Positions 24,856-32,816 of a stretch of 64,000 bases of DNA are shown in pieces. Source of the stretch: Streptomyces sp. CCM_MD2014. Lineage in GTDB: Bacteria; Actinomycetota; Actinomycetes; Streptomycetales; Streptomycetaceae. The notes below the pieces were generated by a model. It did no database searches and was not told the DNA's origin. It saw only the letters and a program-made list of their open reading frames with translations. The position numbers and the translations under genes were made by a program. Numbering within the stretch: position 1 is the stretch's first letter; the number at the start of each line of letters is the position of its first letter. The stretch covers positions 6,944,001-7,008,000 of the forward strand of contig NZ_CP009754.1 of NCBI RefSeq assembly GCF_000772045.1, in the 5' to 3' direction.

Positions 24856-26460
24856 ATGAACCGCAAGACTTTGGTGCTGCCGGCCGTCGTCGGCCTGCTC
24901 GCGCCGGTGCTCGCCGCCTGCGGAGGATCGGACAGCGGCAGCGGCGACGGGGACGCGATCGTCGTCGGCACCACGGACGGGTTCAGCGTCTCGAAGGAGA
25001 TCACCGCGCCCTTCGACCCGGCGTACGCCTACGACGTCGGCGCCTGGAACATCATGCGCCAGACCTCGCAGACGCTGATGGTGCTGCCCCGTGGTGACGG
25101 CGAACCCGTGCCCGAGGCTGCCCAGCAGTGCGGATTCACCGACACCGGCAACGAGCGCTACGCCTGCACCCTGCGAGACGGCCTGGAGTTCGCCAACGGT
25201 GACCCGGTCACCGCCGAGGACGTGAAGTACTCCATCGAGCGAGTCCGCAAGATCAACGCCGACACCGAGGTGGCCTCCCTCCTCTCCACGGTCGACACCG
25301 TCGAGACGAAGGGCGACCGCGAGGTCATCTTCCACCTCAACACCGCCGACGCCACCTTCCCGTTCAAGCTGTCGACACCGGTCGCCGGCATCGTCAACCC
25401 GAAGGACTACCAGAAGGACAAGCTGCGCGACGGCTTCGAGCTGACCGGCTCGGGCCCGTACACGATGAAGGCCGAGGTCAAGGGCGACCAGATGACCAAG
25501 GCGGTGTTCACCAAGAACCCCAACTACAAGGGGAGCCTCAAGGTGAACAACGACAAGGTCGAACTCGTGTCCTTCGCCGACGCCGACGCCATGGGCGACG
25601 CCATCGACAAGGGGGACATCGACGTGATGACCCGCGCGATGACGCCGGAACAGATCCAGAGCCTGTCCAAGGCCACGGACGGCGACGTCGACCTGGTCGA
25701 GGTGGCCGGTCTCGAGATCCGCTACCTCGCCTTCAACACGGACGCCGCCACGGTCAAGGACAAGGCCGTCCGCACCGCCATGGCCCAGCTCATCAACCGC
25801 AGCGAACTCGTCTCCGCGGTCTACGGGTCCCAGGCCGAACCGCTGTACTCGATGGTTCCGGCCGGCATCACCGGCCACTCCAACTCGTTCTTCAACAAGT
25901 ACGGCGACCCCAGCGTCGCCAAGGCGAAGGCGATGCTGGAGGACGCGGACATCACCACGCCGGTCAAGCTGACGCTGCACTACACGACGGACCACTACGG
26001 CGCGGCGACCAAGCCGGAGTTCGAGCACCTCCAGAAGCAGCTGAACGACAGCGGTCTGTTCGACGTCGACATCAAGGGCACGCCCTGGGAGAAGTTCCAC
26101 AAGGCGGAGCGCAACCGGGAGTACGACGTCTTCGGCATGGGCTGGTTCCCCGACTTCCCGGACGCCGACAGCTTTGTCGCGCCGTTCCTCGACAAGGGCA
26201 ACACCCTCAACATCCCGTACTCCAACTCGCAGATCATCAACGACCTGATCCCCGCCTCCCGCGGCGAGGCCGACCGGCTCTCCGCGGTGGACGACCTCAC
26301 CGAGATCCAGGACATCACCGCCAAGGACGTCCCGCTGATCCCGCTCTGGCAGGGCAAGCAGTACGTCGCCACCCGCGACGACGTCACCGGCACGGCCTAC
26401 GTCCTCAACTCCTCCTCCTCCCTCCAGCTCTGGGAGCTGGGGCGGGGCGTGAGCGGCTGA
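24856..26460 (+). CDS. Oligopeptide/dipeptide ABC transporter substrate-binding lipoprotein
   Basis: A 534-residue SBP_bac_5 family lipoprotein. The signal peptide ends in a LAAC lipobox (Cys22), followed by a Gly/Ser linker. The body shows the family pattern LRDGLEFANGDPVTAEDVKYS, later FELTGSGPYTMK and a C-terminal VPLIPLWQGKQY. Such proteins sit outside the membrane and deliver peptides, or in some cases nickel or opines, to a permease. No permease or ATPase genes lie next to it, so it is an orphan that probably serves a transporter coded elsewhere or acts in signalling. The gene ends before an unusually long terminator. Confidence 0.9.
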   Translation: MNRKTLVLPAVVGLLAPVLAACGGSDSGSGDGDAIVVGTTDGFSVSKEITAPFDPAYAYDVGAWNIMRQTSQTLMVLPRGDGEPVPEAAQQCGFTDTGNERYACTLRDGLEFANGDPVTAEDVKYSIERVRKINADTEVASLLSTVDTVETKGDREVIFHLNTADATFPFKLSTPVAGIVNPKDYQKDKLRDGFELTGSGPYTMKAEVKGDQMTKAVFTKNPNYKGSLKVNNDKVELVSFADADAMGDAIDKGDIDVMTRAMTPEQIQSLSKATDGDVDLVEVAGLEIRYLAFNTDAATVKDKAVRTAMAQLINRSELVSAVYGSQAEPLYSMVPAGITGHSNSFFNKYGDPSVAKAKAMLEDADITTPVKLTLHYTTDHYGAATKPEFEHLQKQLNDSGLFDVDIKGTPWEKFHKAERNREYDVFGMGWFPDFPDADSFVAPFLDKGNTLNIPYSNSQIINDLIPASRGEADRLSAVDDLTEIQDITAKDVPLIPLWQGKQYVATRDDVTGTAYVLNSSSSLQLWELGRGVSG

Positions 26461-26471
26461 CGCCGGCACAC

Positions 26472-26525
26472 ACAAGCCCGAAGGGCGCCCTCCTCCGATC
26501 GGAGGAGGGCGCCCTTCGGGCTTGT
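26472..26525. terminator. 54-bp perfect palindrome, bidirectional terminator
   Basis: Positions 26472-26525 read the same on both strands: two 27-base arms with no mismatch, centred at the GATC at 26497-26500. It lies between the convergent lipoprotein and response regulator genes and should stop transcription from both sides. Confidence 0.88.
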
Positions 26526-26561
26526 TCACGTGCCTCGCCAGAGGCTGTGCGGCGGGTCCGC

Positions 26562-27233
26562 CTACTGCGCGCCGGGACGGACCAGACCGCTCTCGTACGC
26601 GTACACCGCGGCCTGCACCCGGTCCCGCAGACCCAGCTTGGTCAGCACATGGCCCACGTGCGTCTTGACGGTCGTCTCACTGACGAACAGGTCCGCGGCG
26701 ATCTCCGCGTTCGACAGCCCGCGCGCCACCAGCTTCAGCACCTCGACCTCACGGTCCGTCAGCGTGTGCAGGGTGTCCGGCACCGGCTCGTCACCGGACG
26801 GCAGATGCGTGGCGTACTTGTCGAGCAGCCGACGGGTGATGCTCGGCGCGAGCATCGCCTCGCCGTTCGCCACCACACGGATCGCCTGCACCAGCTCGTT
26901 GGCCGGGGCGTCCTTCAGCAGGAAGCCGCTGGCGCCCGCCTTCAGCGCCTCCACCACGTACTCGTCCAGGTCGAATGTCGTCAGCACCAGCACCTTCGCC
27001 GGGCCGTCCCGCTCGGGCCCGGTGATCTGCCGGGTCGCCTCCACACCGTCCATCCGCGGCATGCGGATGTCCATCAGGACCACGTCGGGCTGCAGCGCCC
27101 GCACCTGGTCGAGGGCCTGGAGGCCGTCTCCGGCCTCGCCGACGACCGCGAGATCCTGCTCCGCCTCCAGAATCATCCGGAAGCCCGTGCGCAGCAGCGG
27201 CTGGTCGTCGACCAGTAGGACGCGGATGGCCAC
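26562..27233 (-). CDS. NarL/FixJ-family response regulator (orphan)
   Basis: A 223-residue two-component regulator. The receiver domain (residues 1-120) has the acidic pair in LLVDDQP, the phosphorylated Asp in DVVLMDIRMP near residue 53, the switch Thr in LTTFD and the Lys in FLLKDAP. The LuxR-type helix-turn-helix follows at about 155-215 (LTDREVEVLKLVARGLSNAE). The start is GTG 27233 with AAGGAG seven bases upstream. No histidine kinase gene is adjacent, so it is an orphan or is paired with a distant kinase. It shares its terminator with the convergent lipoprotein gene. Confidence 0.92.
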   Translation of the reverse strand: MAIRVLLVDDQPLLRTGFRMILEAEQDLAVVGEAGDGLQALDQVRALQPDVVLMDIRMPRMDGVEATRQITGPERDGPAKVLVLTTFDLDEYVVEALKAGASGFLLKDAPANELVQAIRVVANGEAMLAPSITRRLLDKYATHLPSGDEPVPDTLHTLTDREVEVLKLVARGLSNAEIAADLFVSETTVKTHVGHVLTKLGLRDRVQAAVYAYESGLVRPGAQ

Positions 27234-27259
27234 GTAAGTCTCCTTCGGTGGGACAGGCC

Positions 27260-28258
27260 CTAGTCCGGCCCCATTCTGCCCTGCTCGGCCCCGCCGGAGT
27301 CGGCCGCCCTCACCGGCAGCGGGTAGGGCGGGGGAGTGCCGCCGAACTCCGGGCAGTGCGCCTGGTGGTCGCACCAGCCGCACAGCTTCGTGGGCCGCGG
27401 CCGCCAGTCGCCCGTCTCGGTCGCCAGCCGGATCGCCTCCCACAGCGCCAGCAGCTTGCGCTCGACCCGCTCCAGGTCGGCCGGGACCGGGTCGTACGTG
27501 AGCACGTCACCACTGCCGAGATACACCAGCTGCAGGCGCCGCGGGACGACCTTCTTCAGCCGCCACACCACCAGCGCGTAGAACTTCATCTGGAACAGCG
27601 CGCCCTCCGCGTACTGCGGACGGGGCGCCTTGCCCGTCTTGTAGTCGACGATCCGCACCTCGCCGGTGGGGGCCACGTCGACCCGGTCGATGATGCCGCG
27701 CAGCCGCAGCCCCGAGTCCAGCTCGGCCTCCACGAACAGCTCGCGCTCGGCGGGCTCCAGCCGGCTCGGATCCTCCAGGGTGAACCAGCGCTCGACGAGC
27801 CGCTCCGCCTCCGACAGCCACTGCGCCAGCCGTTCACCCTCCGGATCGTCCGCGAACAGCTCACCGACCTCCGGCCTGCTCTCCCGCAGCCGGTCCCACT
27901 GGCCCGGCACCAGCGCCTTGGCCCGCGGCGCCGTCCGCTCGGCCGCCGGCGCGTCGAAGAGCCGCTCCAGCACCGCGTGCACCAGGGTGCCCCTGGTCGC
28001 CGCCTCGCTGGGCTTCTCCGGCAGCCGGTCGATGACCCGGAACCGGTACAGCAGCGGGCACTGCATGAAGTCACCGGCCCGCGAGGGCGAGAGCGAGGCG
28101 GGCGGTATCGCCACCGGCGCGGGCGGGACGTCGTCGGCCGGCGCGCCCGACGCCACGGCCGCCGGCTCCACCATCACGCCCGGCTGATCCGCCACTGCCG
28201 CCGCCGGCCGGGCGGATCCGCCGGCGTCCTCCGCGACATCCTCGGTACTCGTCTCCAT
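27260..28258 (-). CDS. RecB-family PD-(D/E)XK exonuclease with Fe-S cluster motif
   Basis: A 332-residue single-domain nuclease of the PD-(D/E)XK superfamily. After a Pro/Ala-rich, probably disordered N-terminus (1-55) comes the nuclease fold, with LSPSRAGDFMQCP, GTLVHAVLERLF, the metal-binding LRGIIDRVD and the catalytic VRIVDYKTGKAP. Four Cys (67, then C293-x2-C296-x5-C302) match the 4Fe-4S arrangement of AddB and Cas4-type nucleases. It probably trims or resects DNA ends. The ATG at 28258 follows a full match to the RecA-independent DNA-damage promoter motif. It lies 26 bases downstream of the response regulator start on the same strand direction, but it is transcribed first. Confidence 0.88.
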   Translation of the reverse strand: METSTEDVAEDAGGSARPAAAVADQPGVMVEPAAVASGAPADDVPPAPVAIPPASLSPSRAGDFMQCPLLYRFRVIDRLPEKPSEAATRGTLVHAVLERLFDAPAAERTAPRAKALVPGQWDRLRESRPEVGELFADDPEGERLAQWLSEAERLVERWFTLEDPSRLEPAERELFVEAELDSGLRLRGIIDRVDVAPTGEVRIVDYKTGKAPRPQYAEGALFQMKFYALVVWRLKKVVPRRLQLVYLGSGDVLTYDPVPADLERVERKLLALWEAIRLATETGDWRPRPTKLCGWCDHQAHCPEFGGTPPPYPLPVRAADSGGAEQGRMGPD

Positions 28259-28266
28259 GCCCACAG

Positions 28267-28288
28267 ACCTTACGGCCGGACACTGACA
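28267..28288 (-). promoter_or_regulatory. PafBC-type (RecA-independent) DNA-damage promoter of the RecB-family nuclease
   Basis: Read on the minus strand: TGTCAGTG, 8 bases, TAAGGT, then 8 bases to the ATG. This matches tTGTCRgtg-N8-TAnnnT, the consensus described for RecA-independent damage promoters of mycobacteria that are activated by PafBC, at every specified position except the weak first t. The short distance to ATG suggests a nearly leaderless mRNA. Confidence 0.72.
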
Positions 28289-28429
28289 GCGACCCAGCCC
28301 GGCGCCGTGACCCGTGGGACGGAAGGCAAGCACAGGGGTGCCGGGGCTGAACGGGCCGGGACGGACGCATACCATCGAGACGAGACCCTCCCGTCCGCAG
28401 GCGGGAGACGCTTCGAACGAGGGGACATC

Positions 28430-30367
28430 GTGGACGTGAGCGGCGGGAGCGGGCAGCCGCGGTCCGGCAACGACGAGTCGGCCGAGCCCCGGGCACATCC
28501 CACGGCCCCGGCCGCCGACCCCCCCGACACCACACGGCCGGAACCCACGGACGCCACGGTCACCGGCCCCACAGCCACGGACCCCGGCGCACCGGACCAC
28601 AAGACGTCGGAAGCCGGAACACCGCGCCCCGGCTCACCGGGCCCCGGCGCACCGACGCCCACCGAACGGGGAGAGACCCCCGGCGGACCCGGGGAGACCT
28701 CCGCCGCCCCGGGACAGACCCACGCCCACCCGGCGCGCACCCCCGCCGAAGCCTCCACCCCGCGCGACCAGCCCGACGGGAACACCCCGGACACCGCGCC
28801 CGGAGCCCCGGACCCCGGAGCCCGCTCCACCGAGGGCACCGACCCGGCCGCCCCCCACACCGAGGACACGCCCCCCGGCGCCGCCCCGACCCCCCAGCGC
28901 CCGACCCGCCCGGACAGCCCCGGCGAGTCAGCCCCGGCCGCCGGACACGGCACGGCAGAGGAACCGCCGGAGCCGCCGGCCTCCGGCGACGACGCGGCCG
29001 CCCGCCCTCCGGCAGGCGCGTCCGCCGGTGGCGAGAGCGGCGCCGGTGCCCGGTCGAAACGGCCCTCGGACCACGGCCACACCCCCGATCCCTCGCCCGA
29101 GCCCGCCGCCCCGGCCGCGGACCACCGGCGCCCCCCGCACGGCACCGGCACCCCCCACCACCGCACCGAAGCACACACCCCCGGCGCGGGCGGGCCCGGG
29201 CGGCCGCCGCAGCGCCGACCGGAACCCGGAGGCGGACTGCTCATGGGCCGGCCCTTCGGCGTGCCCGTGTACGTCGCCCCGAGCTGGTTCCTGGTCGCCG
29301 CCCTGATCACCTGGGTGTTCGGCGGCCAGCTCGACCGCGTGCTGCCCGAGCTCGGCGCCGCCCGCTACCTCGTCTCCCTCTTCTTCGCCGTCGCCTTCTA
29401 CGCCTCCGTACTCGTCCACGAACTCGCCCACACCGTCGCCGCCCTCCGCTTCAAGCTCCCCGTGCGCCGCATCCAGCTCCAGTTCTTCGGCGGCGTCTCC
29501 GAGATCGAGAAGGAAGCCGAAACCCCCGGCCGCGAGTTCATGCTGGCCTTCGTCGGCCCCCTGCTCTCCCTCGTCCTGTCCGGCGTCTTCTACGCCGCCC
29601 TCCTGCCCGTCGAACCCGACAGCGTCCCCGGCGTCCTCCTGGCCGGACTGATGGCCTCCAACCTCATCGTCGCCGTCTTCAACCTGCTGCCCGGCCTCCC
29701 CCTCGACGGCGGCCGCATGCTCCGCGCCGTCGTCTGGAAGATCACCGGCAAGCCGATGAGCGGCACCGTCGCCGCCGCCTGGGTCGGCCGCGCCCTCGCC
29801 ATCGCCGTACTGATCGGCCTGCCGCTGGCCACCCAGTCCCTCGGCAGCAACGCCGCCGACGACGTGGGCATGGACACCGTCCTGGACGCCCTGCTCGCCG
29901 CCATCCTCGCCGCCATCATCTGGACCGGCGCCGGAAACAGCCTCCGCATGGCCCGCCTGCGCGAACACCTCCCCGAACTGCGCGCCCGCGCCCTCACCCG
30001 GCGCGCCGTCCCCGTCCAGGCCGGCACCCCCCTCTCCGAGGCCCTGCGCCGCGCCAACGCCTCGGGCGCCCGCGCCCTGGTCGTCGTCGACGCCGACGGC
30101 ACCCCCGCCGCACTGGTCCGCGAGGCCGCCATCGTCGGCGTACCCGAGCACCGCCGCCCCTGGGTGGCCGTCAGCACCCTCGCCCAGGACCTCACCGACG
30201 GCATGCGCGTCTCCGCCGAACTGTCCGGTGAAGAACTCCTCGACGCCCTGCGCGCCAACCCCGCCACCGAGTACCTCGTAGTCGAGGAGACCGGCGAAAT
30301 CTACGGCGTCCTGTCCGCCGCCGACGTGGAACGCGCCTTCGTCAAGGCCATGGCAAGGCCCAGCTGA
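28430..30367 (+). CDS. M50 site-2 protease family membrane metalloprotease with CBS domain pair
   Basis: From GTG 28430 (CGAGGGG ribosome site) the product has 645 residues. The first 270 are Pro/Thr/Ala/Asp-rich and look disordered. A second possible start, ATG 29243 with GGAGG ten bases upstream, would give MGRPFGVPVYV, the usual family N-terminus. The membrane part has the zinc motif HELAH (330-334 in the long form) and the third ligand in LPGLPLDGGRM. About six membrane helices follow the pattern of intramembrane proteases. A C-terminal CBS pair may sense adenine nucleotides. Such enzymes cut membrane-bound anti-sigma factors or other signalling proteins. The target is unknown. Confidence 0.85.
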   Translation: MDVSGGSGQPRSGNDESAEPRAHPTAPAADPPDTTRPEPTDATVTGPTATDPGAPDHKTSEAGTPRPGSPGPGAPTPTERGETPGGPGETSAAPGQTHAHPARTPAEASTPRDQPDGNTPDTAPGAPDPGARSTEGTDPAAPHTEDTPPGAAPTPQRPTRPDSPGESAPAAGHGTAEEPPEPPASGDDAAARPPAGASAGGESGAGARSKRPSDHGHTPDPSPEPAAPAADHRRPPHGTGTPHHRTEAHTPGAGGPGRPPQRRPEPGGGLLMGRPFGVPVYVAPSWFLVAALITWVFGGQLDRVLPELGAARYLVSLFFAVAFYASVLVHELAHTVAALRFKLPVRRIQLQFFGGVSEIEKEAETPGREFMLAFVGPLLSLVLSGVFYAALLPVEPDSVPGVLLAGLMASNLIVAVFNLLPGLPLDGGRMLRAVVWKITGKPMSGTVAAAWVGRALAIAVLIGLPLATQSLGSNAADDVGMDTVLDALLAAILAAIIWTGAGNSLRMARLREHLPELRARALTRRAVPVQAGTPLSEALRRANASGARALVVVDADGTPAALVREAAIVGVPEHRRPWVAVSTLAQDLTDGMRVSAELSGEELLDALRANPATEYLVVEETGEIYGVLSAADVERAFVKAMARPS

Positions 30368-30465
30368 GCCCGCCCGAAGCGGCACGGGCAGCGGCACGAG
30401 GAACCCGCCGCGGCCCGCACGACCACCCGCACCCTCCGCCGGTAAAGCCACCGGCAGGAAACCGG

Positions 30466-30471
30466 TAGGCT
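30466..30471 (+). promoter_or_regulatory. -10 element for leaderless trmI transcript
   Basis: TAGGCT lies six bases before the trmI ATG; no ribosome site is present. The hexamer and spacing are the same as at mshC. Confidence 0.5.
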
Positions 30472-30477
30472 GGTCAC

Positions 30478-31380
30478 ATGTCCGAACCGACCGGTGCCGC
30501 CCGCAGGCGCGGGCCCTTCAAGGTCGGGGACCAGGTTCAGCTGACCGACCCCAAGGGCCGCCACTACACGTTCACGCTCGAGGCCGGGAAGAACTTCCAC
30601 ACCCACAAGGGTTCCTTCCCCCACGACGAACTGATCGGTGCTCCCGAGGGCAGCGTTGTCCGCACCACCGGGAACGTCGCCTACCTCGCGCTGCGCCCCC
30701 TGCTCCCCGACTACGTCCTGTCCATGCCCCGCGGGGCAGCCGTCGTCTACCCGAAGGACGCGGGGCAGATCCTCGCCTTCGCCGACATCTTCCCCGGCGC
30801 ACGCGTCGTCGAAGCGGGCGTGGGCTCCGGCTCCCTCAGCAGCTTCCTGCTGCGCGCCATCGGCGACCAGGGCATGCTGCACTCCTACGAGCGCCGCGAG
30901 GACTTCGCCGAGATCGCCCAGCAGAACGTGCAGCGCTACTTCGGCGGCCCGCACCCCGCCTGGCAGCTCACCGTCGGCGACCTCCAGGACAACCTGTCCG
31001 ACACCGACGTCGACCGCGTCATCCTCGACATGCTCGCCCCCTGGGAGTGCCTGGACGTCGTCAAGAAGGCGCTCGTGCCCGGCGGCATCCTGTGCTGCTA
31101 CGTCGCCACCACCACCCAGCTCGCCCGGACCGTGGAGTCCATCCGCGAGATCGGCTGCTTCAACGAGCCGACCTCCTGGGAGACCATGATCCGCAACTGG
31201 CACGTCGAGGGCCTCGCCGTCCGCCCCGACCACCGCATGATCGGCCACACCGGCTTCCTCCTCACCGCCCGCCGGCTCGCCGACGGCGTCGAGCCGCCCA
31301 TGCGCCGCCGCCGCCCCGCCAAGGGCGCCTACGGCGAGGACTACGACGGCCCCAACGCCGGCGGAGGCTCCGGCCGCTGA
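30478..31380 (+). CDS. trmI: tRNA (adenine(58)-N1)-methyltransferase TrmI
   Basis: A 300-residue class I SAM-dependent methyltransferase that makes m1A58 in the T-loop of tRNAs. An N-terminal beta domain (to about residue 85, GPFKVGDQVQLTDPKGRHY) is followed by a Rossmann domain with motif I VVEAGVGSGSLSS near residue 110 and the acceptor acidic residue in HSYERRED. The catalytic-region motif VILDMLAPWE is intact. The C-terminal 30 residues are a basic, Gly-rich tail. In other actinobacteria this gene sits close to the Pup-proteasome genes (arc), as here, but a functional link is not proven. Confidence 0.95.
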   Translation: MSEPTGAARRRGPFKVGDQVQLTDPKGRHYTFTLEAGKNFHTHKGSFPHDELIGAPEGSVVRTTGNVAYLALRPLLPDYVLSMPRGAAVVYPKDAGQILAFADIFPGARVVEAGVGSGSLSSFLLRAIGDQGMLHSYERREDFAEIAQQNVQRYFGGPHPAWQLTVGDLQDNLSDTDVDRVILDMLAPWECLDVVKKALVPGGILCCYVATTTQLARTVESIREIGCFNEPTSWETMIRNWHVEGLAVRPDHRMIGHTGFLLTARRLADGVEPPMRRRRPAKGAYGEDYDGPNAGGGSGR

Positions 31381-31408
31381 ACCGGCCCCGCGCCGCACAC
31401 AACGAACC

Positions 31409-31457
31409 GACGCCGTGGTGGAGTTCCGGCAGTGTCCCGGAACTCCACCACGGCGTC
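31409..31457 (+). terminator. Strong terminator after trmI
   Basis: A perfect 21-bp stem (31409-31429 with 31437-31457) with a 7-base loop, 28 bases past the stop. No T tract is seen, as is common in Streptomyces. Confidence 0.85.
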
Positions 31458-31601
31458 GCCGCGTTGGCCGTCACCGCCCGACGCGGGCAGCGACCCGGCG
31501 GAAAACGGAACCAGTACCCACCCCGCCGTTCCCCCGCACTGTGACGTGTGGCACGATGCTGGCCACCCCCACCGGCACAGCCCTCACAGGAGACACTCCT
31601 C

Positions 31602-32192
31602 GTGCAGCACCCCGCCGTTCCGGATCTCTCGCACACGCACACCCGGCCGATCCACTGGGTCGCCACCGCCACGGCCGTCGCCGGCGTGGTCGCCCTGTCC
31701 TCGGTCCTCCAGCCCGACGCCGCAACAGCGGCCCAGCCCGGCGGCCACACCGCCGCGGCCGGATCCGAGAGCGCGCCCGCGCACATCGCCCCGCCCGACC
31801 CCGCCACCGTGACCTTCCCCCTGGAATGCGGCCCCGTCGAAGCCGTCGTGCGGAAGAAGGCCACCGGCGACCTCGACGGCGACGGCCGGCCCGAGACCGT
31901 GGCCTCCGTGCACTGCGACGCCCCCATGGGCACCCCGCCCGACGGCGTGTACGTCATCACGCGGAACGCCGACGGCGGCAAGCCCCGCGTCGTCGCCACC
32001 CTCGTCGACCCCAAGGACCGCCACACGGCCACCGAACTCTCGGTGCGCGACGGGGCCGTCCGCGCCACGCTCCTCGGCTACTCCTCGCCCGACGTGCCCA
32101 GTTGCTGCCCCGACGTCACCGACCACGTGAAGTGGCAGTGGAAGAACGGCGCGTTCGTCAGCGACACGCCCTCACAGGCACGCACCGTCTGA
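31602..32192 (+). CDS. Secreted or membrane-anchored hypothetical protein
   Basis: A 196-residue protein from GTG 31602, with AGGAGA seven bases upstream. An N-terminal hydrophobic segment (WVATATAVAGVVALSSVL, about residues 18-35) is followed by AATAA, so it is likely exported by a signal peptide. The mature part has four Cys: one in LECGPVEA, one in VHCDAPMG and a CC pair in VPSCCPDV, which could form two disulfides outside the cell. A DLDGDGRPE motif resembles a calcium-binding FG-GAP/dockerin-type loop. No named family is recognised. It stands alone between the trmI terminator and the convergent ferredoxin gene. Confidence 0.8.
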   Translation: MQHPAVPDLSHTHTRPIHWVATATAVAGVVALSSVLQPDAATAAQPGGHTAAAGSESAPAHIAPPDPATVTFPLECGPVEAVVRKKATGDLDGDGRPETVASVHCDAPMGTPPDGVYVITRNADGGKPRVVATLVDPKDRHTATELSVRDGAVRATLLGYSSPDVPSCCPDVTDHVKWQWKNGAFVSDTPSQARTV

Positions 32193-32265
32193 CCGGTGCC
32201 CCCGGACGGACGGTGTGACACACCAGACAGCGGTCACGGAACGTGCGCGCCAAGTCACAATTCGG

Positions 32266-32571
32266 TCACTCTGTGTCCGGGCCGTAGACCTCGGCCCTGT
32301 CCGAAACGCGACGCACGTGAATGCACTCGCCCGGACACTCCTTCGCCGAGTCCACCACGTCCGTGAGAAGCGGCAGCGGCACGGGCGTTGCCGCCCCGGG
32401 AGCCTGCAGCAGCTCGTCGTCGGCGCCCTTCACGTAGGCCAGACCGTCGATGTCCAGCTCGAACACCTCGGGCGCGTACTGGGCGCAGATACCGTCACCG
32501 GTACACAGGTCCTGGTCGATCCAGACTTCCAGGGCCTCACCGTCGACAACGGCCTCCTGCTGCACGCTCAT
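32266..32571 (-). CDS. Single-cluster ferredoxin
   Basis: A 101-residue acidic ferredoxin. The first half holds CTGDGIC and the second ECPGECI. The C-x5-C spacing lacks the second Cys of the CxxCxxC set, which points to a 3Fe-4S or an incompletely ligated 4Fe-4S cluster, as in ferredoxins that feed cytochromes P450. The ribosome site AGGAG is only 2 bases from ATG 32571 but 8 bases from a GTG at codon 3 (32565), so translation may start at the GTG. The gene is divergent from arc. Its redox partner is unknown; a P450 lies 22 kb away in the conservon. Confidence 0.88.
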   Translation of the reverse strand: MSVQQEAVVDGEALEVWIDQDLCTGDGICAQYAPEVFELDIDGLAYVKGADDELLQAPGAATPVPLPLLTDVVDSAKECPGECIHVRRVSDRAEVYGPDTE

Positions 32572-32772
32572 CTCTCCTGCCGTTTCCTGTGCCCAGCCGT
32601 TCGGGAATCCGGCCAGCTCTGACGGGTGTTGAACACTTCGACCCTACCTCCGCCGGGGTTCCCCCCACGTTCCGTGGGTATTCCCCTGGCGTGAGGGAGA
32701 GCGCAAGGGTGAAGATCGGACACACCCCTACCGTCTTTGTGATCTAGGGGTTTCAATCGACACCCACCCAGG

Positions 32773-32778
32773 TAGGGT
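32773..32778 (+). promoter_or_regulatory. -10 element upstream of arc
   Basis: TAGGGT with TTTCAA (32751-32756) 16 bases upstream. The string GTAGGGTCTG is shared with the -10 region of pup (36449-36458), though the damage element seen at pup is missing here. Confidence 0.4.
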
Positions 32779-32816
32779 CTGGAAGCGTCCAGCTCCCCTT
32801 GGAGGAGGTGAGGACC

